A program made the translations under genes and the position numbers. Below, piece after piece: positions 23,486 through 36,438 of a stretch of DNA of 64,000 nt. Location of the stretch: the NCBI GenBank assembly GCA_037102815.1, contig BTPP01000011.1:744001-808000 (forward strand), in the 5' to 3' direction. Under the pieces are notes generated by a model, which saw only the letters and a program-made list of their open reading frames with translations, ran no database searches and was not told where the DNA came from. Position 1 is the first letter of the stretch. Each line of letters begins with the position of its first letter. Source of the stretch: Neurospora intermedia. Lineage: Eukaryota > Ascomycota > Sordariomycetes > Sordariales > Sordariaceae.

Positions 23486-26483
23486 TGTGTTTGTGTGTAT
23501 GTATGTGTGTGTGTGTGAAGTGAAGCGAAGCAGTTGGGCGGTTGACCGCTAAGAAGGGAAAAAGTTTGGTGTATGTAATTCGGTTGGCGGCTGAAGGATG
23601 TATGTATGTAGTCGAGGGCAGTTAGTTGCGGCTTGGGTTGTGTTATGTAGTTGGTGTGGCCCGCTGTGCCGAGGGAAAAATGGGTCGGTGTTTGGTAAAA
23701 TAGATGTCAAAAAAGTGATTTTGCGGGTGCAAAATTATGCCAGACAAAAATCAAAATGGTTTCGAATGGATGGGGGAGAGCAGGCTTTGTCCCTGAAGTG
23801 AATCTACCGATTTGTAAAATGAGGATTGACGCCTTGCCACTCCTGGTGCAAATTCCAAACTTGCCCGGGCCACGAAGGGTTTGGCGAGATTTGGTACGAG
23901 AAGCCCGGACTTAGTTGGGACGGGCCTCTTCTTGATCGGTTCTGGGCGGCCCTGGATGGCTAGGCTGACCCCACGGATGGGTTCGATCACTTCCCCGGAC
24001 AGGGGTAGACGGGTCCAAGATGACGGGACACAAAAAATGTCCAGGGGGGGTCCGGGTGACAAAGCCCAAAAAATGACAGTGTGGTTGTTTTTAGCCAAGC
24101 CTCGGAAGTCGGAATCAACTTTTTTTTTTTTTTTTCTCGTGGCCGTGTGTCGTCAGGAAGTTGGAGTCGACGAGGGTATGTAGGTGGGTTGCACAGGGGA
24201 GCTTAATACGGGGGTGATAATGATGATGATGATGCTAGTGTAGTGTAGGACCTGCAAAGCATACGAGGAGAACTGATGGGGGAGCTCATAATGGTATATA
24301 TGTATGTATACGCCTTTGGACCGCTGCTGTGCCTTATTCTCCAGCCATGGCATTATTCCCTTCCTTTTGCGGACTGGTAGGTGTAACCAAAACCACCACC
24401 AACACGGCAAACCCATGAAGGTCTTACCCCGAAGCGAAGCCACGAGTTGCAGCAACTCGTGCACAATACGAGGCCGCAAATAACGGGGTAGAGATATGTA
24501 ATGATACGTAAGCTCGGACGATAGCCTGCAGATAGCCGCTTCGCTGAGTAATGATGGCATATTGTGTTGGTATTAATGCTGAGGTTTGTGTCGCTGACGG
24601 GTGTCATTAGAAAACGAAGGAGGCCGGTGTTGCTTGTTGCATTGCGATCAGGAAATTCGCCCATGGACGAACTCCTTTCGGGGGACTCCGCATGGGGCCG
24701 CCCAACCCTGTTGTTGCCCCTGGCTGGTCTAGCGCTGTGTAGTTAGGTAGTGTAGCTGCCGTTTATCACCGACCACGACCCTACTATGTAGTATGTAGTA
24801 TGGTGCGCGCATACGTACGTACATACACACATACACACTACTGCTTCGTTGCTTGTTCTGCTGCGTGTCATGGGCAAATCCCATCCCATGTGGCCCGCCG
24901 TTTGGTTTGGTTTGGTGTGTGTCGCGAAGCTATGGAGCTGAAAAAGGTAGATGGAGTGGAAACGGGCATGGATCAAGCGTCAAAAGATCGCATATCGCCG
25001 ACCGCGTTTCGCACATGTTCGGATGCTTCTGGAAGCCTGGAATTGGACCAAAAAGGAGGCATCTTGCCGCCGTGTGACCTCCGCGAAAAAGGTTCAACCT
25101 TGTTGTCGCCCCGGGCCACTTCCGCCCTTCCGGCCACGCTTTGCTGCAGTTCAGTGAGTGTCGCGTGCGGACGTGCAGAAGCGCATGGCAGCGGATCCAT
25201 GTCCACCATTTGCTCCCCCTGGCATTAGTCAGGGGTTCGGGGACCAACCCCGTCCATGCCGTACCGTTCCATGCACGACGACCGACGAGACGACGCATGG
25301 CCTAATACAGCTGCCTTTTGTTCCCGAAGGGATAACTCCGGAGCTGAAAAAATGATGCATCGTACATCAAAAAAGTCCCTCAGCCGCCCAGGGCAACACA
25401 GACAGGACAGCGTCTGGACCCTCCACACACCCCAGCGCCGCCGCCGGCAGAAGAAGAAGCAGCAGACGCTACATCAGAACCGGGGTTACAGTATGTATGC
25501 CACTCGCCGAGCAGAGCCGTCAGTCAGCTCGCTTTTCACCAAAAGAGACAGACGGACGCAATCGGCGAGACAGAAAAGGACAAACGACGACGACGGGAGT
25601 AGCAGGCGGTATGCACTGCGCCGTCAGCATCAGATCAGATCAACTGTTGGTACCAACAAGCATCCTCCTGTTCGTCGGGGTCGGGAGAATAGTGTACGAG
25701 GCAGATTGGATGGTCGCATCCTCTCCACTTTTGCCAAGGTGTGCGTTTGTGTGATGAACAAAGAACGCAAGGCTCTGGTGCCATGCCGCTAAAGTACATA
25801 CACTACACAGCTGGTTAGCAGAGTGTGTTTGTTTGTTGGAATTTTCATGATACAACCTAAAAGGAGGGTCTTACTCAGGCAGGTCGTTCCAAGAAAAGAC
25901 CACACACGGGCTCACCAAACAAAAAACGTGATCGTGTTTGTACTGTTTCTTTTTTGGATTCACCTGTCAGGGTAGGTAGCGAGCGGTGGTCCCCCCCCCC
26001 CCCCCCCCCCCCCCCCCCAGACGCTCCCCACGGGCCACAAAAGCTCGACCTAATGTAGGCGTGGAAAGGCTCCATCCGGTCGGGCCATCCGCCTGTTCCG
26101 GTTGCTCTGCGGCGGGCGTCTCCAAGCCAGGATGATGTACAGACGGCATCCATAGCGGAGGAGTTCCTCTAAGTGGTTCTCCAGATGTGGCTCCCTTGGC
26201 ATTCATAGATGCTCGGCGACTCCCATCCCACGCTGCATGTAGTGTAGCGTAGTGTACACACCTGAACCCCCACTCGACCGTCATTGTGTCTTACCCTCGG
26301 CCGAGTTTGAACCATCACAGCGACAAAAGCAACCCATTCGCAGCGCTCTCGGTGCAGTAAATACCGTAAACCCCCATTCGATCTCGCACTCCCGCCCATC
26401 CCGCACCCCAAATCCATAGCCACGGTACGCTGTGACACGATTGGGAATAACTAAGTAATTGGTAATCACCGCGCCTGGTTTCA
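23486..26483. other. Long intergenic region, no gene seen
   Basis: Three kilobases without a supported gene. Contains TGTG microsatellite at about 23489-23517, TGTATG repeats, a T run near 24120-24135, ACATAC-type repeats near 24815-24840 and a C28 run. Open frames are short or start with non-ATG codons and show no domains. Confidence 0.5.
25991..26018 (+). repeat. Homopolymer C tract (28 C)
   Basis: Twenty-eight consecutive C bases in an otherwise mixed sequence. Length is likely to be unstable or approximate. Confidence 0.9.
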
Positions 26484-27500
26484 TCAATTCACATTTTCCA
26501 CTTCCGGCCAACCCTGTCGTCCTCCTCCTTGTCCGGCTTGTTGGCGGGGAGGGAGCTCACTCCTCTCCACTGGACGACAACCTTGGGCGTCGTCGCTGGC
26601 GTCATCGGAACGGGTATCGATCATGGCGTTCGCAATGTTGCACAGCGAGTGGCTCGAGTGGCTCCCGGCACCGCTGTCACGCTCGCCTCGGCGACCTTGG
26701 CGAGTCTCGTGTGGGCGCGCTAGCGGGAGACCCATAGCAGCAAACATTAAACCCATGCCCGTGCCCATGGCGATCCCCGTTTCAAAACCACGGCGAAAGT
26801 CTGGAGTCCAATTGGTGACAGACGGATCGCCGCTAGTGCTAGTTTCAGGACCAGCTGCCCTTTCGGTTTGGGGAGGTTGAGAAGCCCGAAAAGTCTGATT
26901 ACTTTGTTCCTGTGTCTGCTGACCCGATGGGTTCGGAGAGTCGTCGTTAATAACGGCGCCGGGCGGCCTCGGATTGCTTGCAGTTTTGGAGCCTATGACG
27001 CATACCTGACAGTTAGCGAAGGAAGGGTATTTCTTTTTTCGGAACCAATTTCATTCAAACGGAGACCCCTGCCTCCCATCCCTCTTCACACATGCTACCA
27101 CCCACATGCCTTGGTAAGGAGAATGCTCATGCGGTCCACCCCGAAACGTGTCGGCGACGACACTATGCCTTGCGGGTGGGGAGACCTCGAATTGAGGGTT
27201 CGTGGGTAGGTAATTGTTGTTGTAGGTCAAGGTGGTGGTGGTCGTCGGCACGTTCGTGTAGTAGGTTCCTGGTGCTGCTGGACGGCTGGTCCCGCGTCCC
27301 TGGGCTTGGACGGCGCTGCAGTGGCTGGTGGCAGCGCTCGGAAGCTGCCCAAGCGCTACCTCTACAGGGTTCCGTCCAGGGCAGCGCCAGACGTGGCAGG
27401 TGTATTGGTCCTTGTGAGTCGGGTAACAGGCGGTTGAGCAGAGCCGGGAGCCGCAGTAGATGCAGGCCAAGACCTGAGCAAACGGCATGGTGGGCATCAT
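26484..27500 (-). CDS. Cys/His-rich zinc-knuckle protein (MYND/HIT-like N terminus)
   Basis: Exons 27099-27500 and 26484-27005, intron 27006-27098 (GTAGCA donor, GCTAAC branch, GTCAG acceptor); phase-closed at 307 residues from ATG at 27500 (MMPTMPFAQVLA). The N terminus has spaced metal ligands in CIYCGSRLCSTACYPTHK...CHVWRCPG, a C-x2-C-x4-C-x3-C-x3-H-x5-C-x4-C pattern that resembles, but does not exactly match, HIT or MYND zinc fingers. A Thr-rich linker follows. Exon 2 holds a disordered segment and a Gly/Met-rich hydrophobic stretch (GIAMGTGMGLMFAAMGLPLA). Probably a protein-protein interaction module; function unknown. An A-rich leader precedes the start. Confidence 0.65.
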
Positions 27501-29912
27501 CTTCCCTTGGTTTTCTTTTTTTTTTTTTTTTCCTTTTCTCGTTACCGGATGCCGGGACCGCGGATGCAGTCCCTGTGCATATGAACCCGTGGGATGATTC
27601 CCTTGTAGAGTGTGTTTGCTGTTTCGGTACGTTGGCGGATGTGCGGTACGTTGGCGGATGTGCTTCAGCGGGGGGTGGGCGCGCTGTAGGCGGCACTGAA
27701 TCGTCAATAGCAGGCGCTAAAAGGCGGGGAGGGCGGGAAGCCGATGAGACCTAGGTTTCGATCCGCCGAGATGTGTACCGTACCGGGCAGCAACCATGAA
27801 AGCCGCCCGCAATGGAGTCTTTCGCTTTACACTGTTTCCGATGCGTCCTCGGTCAGCGGTATTCTCTATTATCAGGCGATACAAGTGGAGTAATGAATTA
27901 CGAGTGACGTTTCCAGGGCGGCGTCAAACTTCACCGCGACTCTGCACGAAAGGGCCTAGATTGTTCAGGGTTAACCAAACAAACGGCGGCAAAAGACGCC
28001 AAAAATCTGAAGCAGGTAGTACTAGTGTGAAGGGTCCGGTATGCAGGTATCGTCGCCTGCGCTTAGTTGTGGTGTCGCTTGTTCGAGGCTTGTCTCGCTT
28101 AAGGTCCAAAGTTGGCAACCTCATCAATTGCAATTTTGACTTCGGTCGCGGCTTATTCACCGGTCTTGTCAATTGGCGCGAGACGAAGGATCTGGATCTC
28201 TCTATCTTTCTTTAGTGGAGGGGAGTGTACTGGTGAAGATTCGGGCGCGGGTATCATCTGCAATCCTTGTTTTCCGGGGTCGAGTTGAAGGTTGGAAAAC
28301 ACAAGCTTGTTTGTAATGATGGGGGAACAGACAGGCAACTTCCATGATCCAATACGGGAAGTCCTGGCAGCTGGCAGCCGGGCAGTTTCCTTGCCTGGTA
28401 TGAAATGTTAATCCGGACCGTTTGCTACTCAACAACTGCAGGCGGCAGTGTAATCTAGATGGAAGGCGCATTCCGGAACGCACAGTCACTTCGTTCAGTT
28501 GTTGAGACTGCAAACTACCTAGGTTATTTTGGATGAGTGACAACAGCAAGGAACGTTGGATCACCTACCTAGACGACGGCATTCACCGCCCTTTTCCCTG
28601 AATGCTGCGTCGGTTTGCCCTTCTACCTACCCACCACCTCGCGCAATAATTATCTTCCCAAATGGAACTTCCCCCCCTTACTACCTAGGTACACCAATTT
28701 CATGATCTCTCGCGGGGTTACACAAGCAAGCATTCACTATTGTTGAAGTTCGTGTAGTAATCAATCTGTCTCAAGCCCTTGTCCACAACAGATAACCCTC
28801 GACTTCCATCGCATTGGAACATCCCAGTAGTTCTGTCCTGCCACCTCTCTCCTCAACGGTAACAGAGGACGGTAAAGTATACCCTAGCTTGTTATTTTCG
28901 ACAGATATTAACATTGACTAAGATGAAGAGGTCTAGATCCTTTATCGACCGATGCTTCTCACCCCCAGCTCTGTGCTCGACACCTCCGAATTCACGAATC
29001 AATGTATGCAACCTGACTCTGTACAAGATGTTCACCTCAGCTTCGGTCAGTCCTTACCGATGATTTGAAAGCAATTATTCATGATGTGCGTGCAGGAGAT
29101 TTCTCCACCAAACCGTTCTCGTGGACAGTTCTCGTGTTGAATGTCCCCAGTAGGCCAGCCTGGCCTGGCCTGGCCGCCGAGAATCATCAACACAGCGGAT
29201 GGATGTCAAGGCACCATCCCCAAAATCGTCACCTCCCGTCTGCTGGTGCAGGCGGCTCTACCTAGCTGTCATCCTACGATGTCGTATTAAAATTATCGAG
29301 TTCTCTTGGTCCAGTATCGACCTCGTATCGGGAGAGGAATGTTTCGAAGGCTCCCCCGCTCCGTCCATTGATGCCCAGGACAACCTCAATGCAAGATCCA
29401 GGGAGACAATGACCTTCTGAAAGGTCCATGCTGTTTATTGTAGTTGGTTCGAGTCGATGGGAACCAAGTCAGAGTTGGGCTCGTGGGATATCCAACAAGA
29501 GAAAGACCCATGCTGTTTATTGTAGTTGGTTCGAGTTGATGGAAACCAAGTCAGAGCCGGGCTCGTGGGATGTCCTGCAAGAAATTGTTAGAAAACCCAA
29601 GGGCTCGGGCAATGTCTCGACCAGGACTCCTGTGACCGGCATCCTAGAAATTTGAACCTTTGTTATGATTCATCATTTCATCATCGAAAACACTGTCTAC
29701 AGCTGCAGTAAAGTATACAAAACACCGCTGTTCCACTAAAGATGAAAACGTATTCATGTTCTCGAACACTAACAAAGGCACCCTCCGAATCAATAGTAAT
29801 CGTGTAGGCATGAACTACCAACTCCATACTCCAACTTCTTATTCTATTAGCTAGCCTTACCCTTTCCTTTTTTCGTAGAGAGCCTCCGCATAGGTCTTAC
29901 CTTCCCGTCCAA
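27501..29912. other. Intergenic region with CTACCTAG words and an 82-bp tandem duplication
   Basis: No supported gene. Contains several CTACCTAGGT-like words (28515-28525, 28563-28572, 28681-28691) and the duplication at 29419-29582. A short ATG frame at 28923 is not supported by any pattern. Confidence 0.5.
29419..29582 (+). repeat. Two-copy tandem repeat, 82-bp unit
   Basis: Unit 1 is 29419-29500 and unit 2 is 29501-29582; both contain CATGCTGTTTATTGTAGTTG and CGTGGGAT at the same spacing. They differ at about eleven sites, nearly all transitions. Confidence 0.85.
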
Positions 29913-32900
29913 CTAAGACCAACTCCTCCCCAACCTTGAACTATGCACCCTCGCTCTCTGTCCTCTCAATCCGGTATGCACCCTGCCCGGCGGTAGGGGC
30001 GGCCTGTCCACTGGCTGCTTCTCCTGATCCTCACCTTGCTTCTTCTTGCGCTTGAAGATCTTGGGGATGGGAATATGCACGTGCGGCATCATGGCCTCGG
30101 CCCAGCGGTCGGGGAACTTGCGGATCAAAGCACCCCAGGGGATGGATATGGCGCCGAGTCCGATAGACATGCCCCATTCCTTGCCGTTCAGACGAGTAAT
30201 CTTGAAGGCTTCCCCGCCGACGAAGATGATGAGGACTTGGCCGCCAATCATGATGGCGTTGATGGCCCAGAAGAAATAGTTGCGCGTGATACCCTCAAAG
30301 ATATTGAGCTTGTTGTCGAGGCGGCGGTTGTTAAGTTCGTTGAAGATCTGGAGCCAGACAAAGGTGTTGAAGACGAAGGTGCTGTGACGTTTGGCTTCCG
30401 TGGGGTCTGACATATTGTACCCGAGCAGAGAGCGGCCGCCAAAGTAGAGGCAGAGAGTGATGGCCAGCTGGGCAATGGCCTGTCCAATAATCGTCTTCCA
30501 CATTCTGATTGTGATCAATGGCGCAGATTTGCGATCTGGCTTGCGGTCGAGAACGGTGTGTGACGGAGGATCGGTTGCCAGAGCCAGGGCCGCGAAGGTG
30601 TCCATGATCAGATTAACCCAGAGTAGCTGAACTGCGTTCAAGACGGACTGTTCTTCGTCGTTGGAAACGGCGGAAATGAACGTCAAGGCTACGGCTGTGA
30701 TATTGACCGTAAGTTGGAACTGTTTGCCTCTCGTTAGCTATCACCTCACTCCGGACACAGAGCACATCGCTTACCTGCAAGAACTTCTTCACAGCATCAT
30801 TTACCGCACGACCCCAGCTAATTCCCTTGACAATAGACGCAAAGTTATCGTCCATCAAAATGATAGATGCAGCCTCCTTTGCAACTTCCGTGCCAGCAAT
30901 ACCCATGGCAAAGCCAATATCCGCCATCTTGAGAGCTGGCGCGTCATTTGTTCCATCGCCCGTGACCGCCACCGTCTCACCTAGCTCCTTGAGAGTACGA
31001 ACGAGGATTCTCTTGTCTTCGGGGCTCGAGCGAGCGAGAACCTGCAAGTGCGGTACGACTTCCTTGAGCTTATCTTCGGACAGCCTTCGAAAAGCAGGAC
31101 CCTCCATGGCCATTCCGCCCTCTTCGGGTTTGTAGATACCGCATTCCTTCGCAATTGCCTTGCCGGTCAAGAGATTGTCGCCAGTGACCATACGGACGTA
31201 CACGCCGGCGCGTCTGCAATCCTGGATGGCGTCAATGACCTGCGGGCGAAGGGGATCCTTGATGCCAAAAATGGCTACGAGCGTCATGTCATGGTGGACC
31301 TTTGCAAATTCGTCGGCCGTCAATTCTCCGTGGCCTTCAAGCTCCGGAGGCGGCCAGTTGTCGAAATCGCGGTAAGAGGAACCAATCGTACGAAGGGTTT
31401 GGCCAGCATATGAGGAGATCGTGTGCAAGAACATCTTGCGATCCGCATCGGTGAGCTCGACAGTACGCAACTCATCCTCGCTCGGGTTGGCGATAACCGT
31501 GTTACATCTCTCGAGGAGAATCTCGGAAGCACCCTTGACGTATGCGCGATACTTGCCGTCGGGAAGTCTAACGACGGTAGCCATCAACTTGTACTTTGAA
31601 TCGAAAGGAACGACCTGGACAACATCAGCATTCTTGCGCTCCTCCTCCACCGGTGCAGCGCCGAGATGATCACGGCAGAAGGTGAGCAAAGCGACTTCCG
31701 TCTTGGACCCAATGAATGTCTTCTCGCCATCCTCATCACCCTCAAACGCGGTCGAGTTGACAGCATTAGCTTGGTTGAGAATCTTCTTGGTAGTCTTGCT
31801 GAGTTCCCTGATGAATTCTGCCACAGGCACATTGGGCACAGTATTTGGCGCCTCCGATCCGTTTGCGCCATTATTGATCTTCTCTTTGTCCGAGTCGGGT
31901 TCCTCCAGCGGTTTATCCGTGCCACCAAAGCTGAGACTCTTGCCAAGAGTGGTAGCAACCACGGTCATCTTGTTCTGAGTCAGGGTTCCCGTCTTGTCGG
32001 AACATACTGTTGTCGCGTTACCCATGGTCTCACAGGCCTTGAGTACGCGGACAAGATTGTTGTCCTTCATCATCCGAGTGGTTGCAAACGCGAGGGCTAG
32101 CGTAACAGCCAGGGGAAGGCCTTCTGGGACAGCAACAACAACGACTGTGACAGAGGTGATGAAGAGGCGCAGAAAGGTCTGTCCTTTTTGGTCTGGCGAA
32201 TCGTGGTTGTGCGGTAATTGGACACAGAACTTGATAAACAGCACGATGAAGAGAATCAGCGCTGCGCCACCACCAAATTTGGCGATCCAGTCGGCGAGCA
32301 CATTCAGCTTCTGCTGCAGCGGGGTATCTTCCTGCTCGGTTTGCATGGCCATGGAGATTTGACCATAGCTCGAGTAAACGCCTACGGCTGTCACGAGGAA
32401 CGTGCCGGTTCCCTCGTTCACTTTGCTGCCAGAAATGATAAACGGGTCGAGCTTGTGGATGTCCTCTCTGGGAGGCTTTCCATCGGCGATGTCTTTGAGC
32501 GCAGCAAACACTTCGTCGGCGGGCGTCTTCTTGAGCAGGTCGGATTCACCCGTGGCGGAGGATTCGTCGCATTTGACACCATGGCCATTGATAAAGATGC
32601 CGTCAACGGGGATAAGGTCCCCTGCGAACAGATGCATTACGTCGCCCACCATGACGTCGAAAACTGAAATCTCGACAGACTTTCCGGAGCGGATCACCTT
32701 GACGGTACGGTCGTTGTGTTTCTTGTTGAGCTGGTTGAACTGCCTTTCCATCTGCCAGTCGTTGATCGTGCCCACTAGCACCACAATGATAATAGCCACC
32801 ATGATAGCCACGCCCTCGACCCATTCCACTTTGGCTTCGCCTGGTTCGTGTTTGCCGCCAAAAGTCTGATATAGACCAAGCGCCAGGGAGACGACAGCAG

Positions 32901-33526
32901 CAATGGTAAGCAGTATCAGCACCTTGTCGTTGTACGTGGTCCAGGCTAGCTGTAGGAGTGTTTTGCTCTTCTTCTCGGGTAATCGGTTTTCTCTGTAGAC
33001 GCGCCGGCGGTCGGCGTAATTACTCCCGGCCTTGTGATCGAGAGGAAGCGGCTCCGGGACAGATGCATCGTGCTTGCCTGACGCAAAGGGCTCGTTGTCG
33101 CCATGCTGGCCGTACTGCGGCGTTCCTGGGGGGGCGACATCCTTGAAGGCGATGGGACCATCGACGTGCTTCTCGTCGGCGCTGAGACCGGTGTTGCGAT
33201 TTGTGTGCAGCCCTTTCTCCAGGCCCTCCAGGCCGCCGAGGGCGTAAAAAGCATCGAGGCTTTTGGGGTTAAGTAGCTTTGCAAGATGGCCTGGCGTAAA
33301 GGCGAAGGGGTTATTCTCAACTTTGAACAGTCCTTCCTTGCCAGGATCCGGGGTTAGGGCGTCATTCACGTTTAGCCTGAAGCCTTCGCGTTTGGGCTGT
33401 GGCAAAGCAAAGATGATCAGCCCCCAATGTTGATGTGGTATTGCGTCAGAAGGTCCGCAAAGGGGACGCGTTTTAAGGGTAAATACAGGGACATACCTGG
33501 TTGCCCTGCGGCTCATGGTCCGCCAT
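29913..33526 (-). CDS. nca-3: P-type Ca2+-transporting ATPase (PMCA/PMC1 type, NCA-3-like)
   Basis: Exons 33497-33526, 30775-33396 and 29913-30719; phase-closed at 1152 residues, starting MADHEPQGNQ. The pump moves Ca2+ out of the cytosol into the vacuole or across the plasma membrane. Landmarks: first membrane segments near 168-185 and 206-222, actuator TGES at 292-295, PEGLPLAVTLALA in membrane helix 4, phosphorylation motif DKTGTLT with Asp 477, KGASEILLERC in the nucleotide domain, TGDGTNDAPAL and the hinge. The helix-6 motif NLIMDTFAALALATDPP matches type IIB Ca2+ pumps. The C terminus is short and basic with no obvious long regulatory tail. The 1152-residue length is what I recall for N. 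crassa NCA-3 rather than the longer NCA-2, so the symbol is a best match, not proven. Confidence 0.9.
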
Positions 33527-36438
33527 GAGCGCTGTTGAGTAGACGTCTTCTTTCTAGTCGATGCTCGATAAATCGATACCTCAGCTGAGCGTGGGTTGAT
33601 AGAAAGGTAAAAGAGAAGTGAGGAAAGAGAAGAGAGAATAGAGGTAGAGTTGACGAATGCAGTGAAGCAGATGGCCCGGGCTGTACCACGTCGTATCCCT
33701 AGGAATGACGTGGTGCCGTGTTTGACTACAGGAAGCACAAAGCACACCACAGGGCACGTTGGAGCACCGGTAGGTACCCTCCGCCCACTATATGGGATGG
33801 GATGAACAAAGAGGTCCGGGAGCTCTGGACTTGGTTACGCTCAACGGAAGCTGAGGGCCAAGGTGCACAGCAAGGCATGGCCAAGAGGAGTGCCAACAAT
33901 GGAAGGATGTTGAGATAAAAACTGAAGGTGCTTCTCCCTGGCAAAATGAGGCGGTTTCTCTTCACAATCATTCGGTCATTCCCTTGCACACAATGGAAGC
34001 CACATGGTTGCCTGGACCTTTGCGCTTTCCCTCGATGCATTGTTAGGTAGGAAATGCGGTCAAGTACTGTAATTACCCAACTTCCACACGGGCCTTGTCG
34101 AACGGAAGGTGCGTAAAAAAGTGAGGCTCGATCACCCGTTTTCGAGTTGGGAAAGACTCCATGCTCGGGCAGTGTGATATTGAATTGCATATCATGGGCC
34201 TATGGTCCCAATCAAGGAAAGAAAGGCAGCCTCGATGAATTTAATTGTGCTTGGCACTCAACATGTTCGAATTCGGTTGGCTTTGGGAATTTGGGATTTC
34301 TTTAAATGACCCCTGGAACAGAAAAGAAAAACAGCGGTTTGTTCGCTAATACGAGTCTAATGCAGGAGTGCATCAAGGTCAGGTGTGCTGAGCTTGCTGA
34401 AGCTTGAGCCTGTGAGGTGAAAATGCGCCTGTTCCTCAGTCATAATTCCTGCGAGGTTACGCACGATTTGTGGGGAAATTGCTTTACCGTTAGAAGTACT
34501 TCGGACTCGCTTCCGCTGTTTTCGCCCTGACTTTTGTTGAAAAGCAAGCCCAGTTCGGGCTGGCAATGATCAAGGCAGTAGGACCAGAAACCCCCTTTAC
34601 AATTGTATATAACGGAAAGCTGGTTCTGCTTTCTTGTTCTTCATTTCAATTCAAAAAAGCCAAGACTGACTGGGCGCATCGAGGAACAAAGAGCCAGGTC
34701 GAATTAAGCTCAGCTGTTTCGAGCAGGGGTGCACCGTTTACCACTAATCTGACAGCTTTGACCAATGAGATGTTTTAACTAGAAGCCCGATGGTCGCACC
34801 TTGTCCCCAGATCGACATCAACATGTGTGAAAATGCGGAGGAGAGACATCTTCAACTCCGGACCTGGGAGGCCTCCTTTGCAACCGAATAGATAGTTAGC
34901 TGCCTCGCTTTTGGAGCTTACCCATTGGCATTGTCCGAAATTCTACCCTTTTCGGCGCAAAAAAGAGCCAGCTGTCAATTTGAAGGGAATTGGGAAAGGC
35001 CAACGCCTACATTGACGTTGGATGCTCCAACAATTGGGTTGACATTTGCCAAGATGCCAGGGTGATGCTCGCAATTGCCCGTCGGGTTGAGGAATCGAGA
35101 CACTCGAGCGAGCAAAGGGATATTCAGGTTTTAAGGTGACGGTGAGCAGCTGCAAGTTATCGGACTTTTGTAAAACTTGAAACTTTGTGTTATGGGTATT
35201 TGGGCGTGCCGTCGGTGGGGTCCGAATCAGGTACTGTAGTACCACCCACCATCTGGTACGTACCGATAGGTAGACATCACTGCAACCTATGCATCGCTTC
35301 CTCTTTGTTGATAGCGATAAGGTTTCCAAGTTCCAACGGCGTTGCACTGGACTGCATTTCCTTCTTCCACTTGGATTTCCAGACGCGTTACACAGCGCGT
35401 GCTGATGCCGCCGTTCCCCGTTCGACGAGAATGTCACTGCTGCGTGTAGAACATACATAACCGCCCCTGATGTCATTTGTAGCACATCGCTGTAAGCTTG
35501 ACTGACTGACTGATTGCCACCGGCCGGGCAGCTACCGGGCGAACGGACACGTGCACGCAGGGCCGATGGATGGAAGGCAGGAAGGACTCTTCCGGCTGTG
35601 TGTTCCCACTCATCTTCCCGTCCCTGCGCTGACTAAACACATGGCTCAATCGTTGTGCGCTGCAAACCTATTTTTGAGAATTTGCGATTCTAAGCCCATG
35701 AGCCATCGGAAGAAGACCAAAGAAAGCTGTCCGTCTGGCAGCTGGCTTGTAGGGATGTAGTCCTCGTCAAACACTGCAAATGTTTGCCTGTTCGGCTAGT
35801 CCTTTACATCGTGAGATTGAAGTCTCAAGGGATGTGAAATGTGGTTGGGCATCTGGCCGGCATTGGGTAACTGATAAAAATTGCCAACAACGCTTCGTTG
35901 GTAGTGATTCGGCAATTGCCCTGGCGGAAAGGGATAAAATTTGGCGACGCCTGACCTGTTGACCTCGATTTCGTCGGAAACGGAATGTACGGATTTCGGT
36001 GTTGAGTGTTGGGTTTGCTTCAAGGCGTGCAAAAAGTGCAGTTTGCGATGCGGGATGTTGCGGTGATGCCCAAAGCGTCCCGATTCGACATTTTCTCGAG
36101 GTATCATTTTCGATCATCTCGGATGGCTGCCGTGGCTGCTTTGTGCAAGGTACGGATGCATCTGAAACGGTCAGTCGGCTAGCTCGTCACTTGCGATCGT
36201 GGAAAACCAGAATTGTGAGTTGAAGGAAATCTGTCGCTGTGTCAGAGCAGGAGGAAAAGTGACAATCGATTCACGGAAGGATGCACTGTTGGATGTGTCG
36301 TTTGAGGCGGGATGGTGGTGTGGACGGACCTCATTGTGCCACGTGCGATGTTGTGGGAGCTGAACGTCGTGCCAAGGTCCAGGGTGCGGGGTTTGCCATT
36401 CTTAGATTGCTACAACAGCATATCATAATAAGTCCCAT
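33527..36438. other. Intergenic, promoter of Ca2+-ATPase gene; no further gene seen
   Basis: About 2.9 kb with no supported coding frame. The ATPase upstream region includes a TAGGTACC word near 33770. Frames up to 180 codons exist on the minus strand near 34943-35485, but they lack domains and proper starts. Confidence 0.5.

Noticed and set aside
25256-25792. 178-codon plus-strand frame, Arg-rich
   Set aside because: High Arg content comes from CGG/CGA-rich DNA; no domain and no ATG context typical of this genome.
26007-26150. Minus-strand frames running through poly-Gly near the C28 tract
   Set aside because: They are simply the translation of the homopolymer with short flanks.
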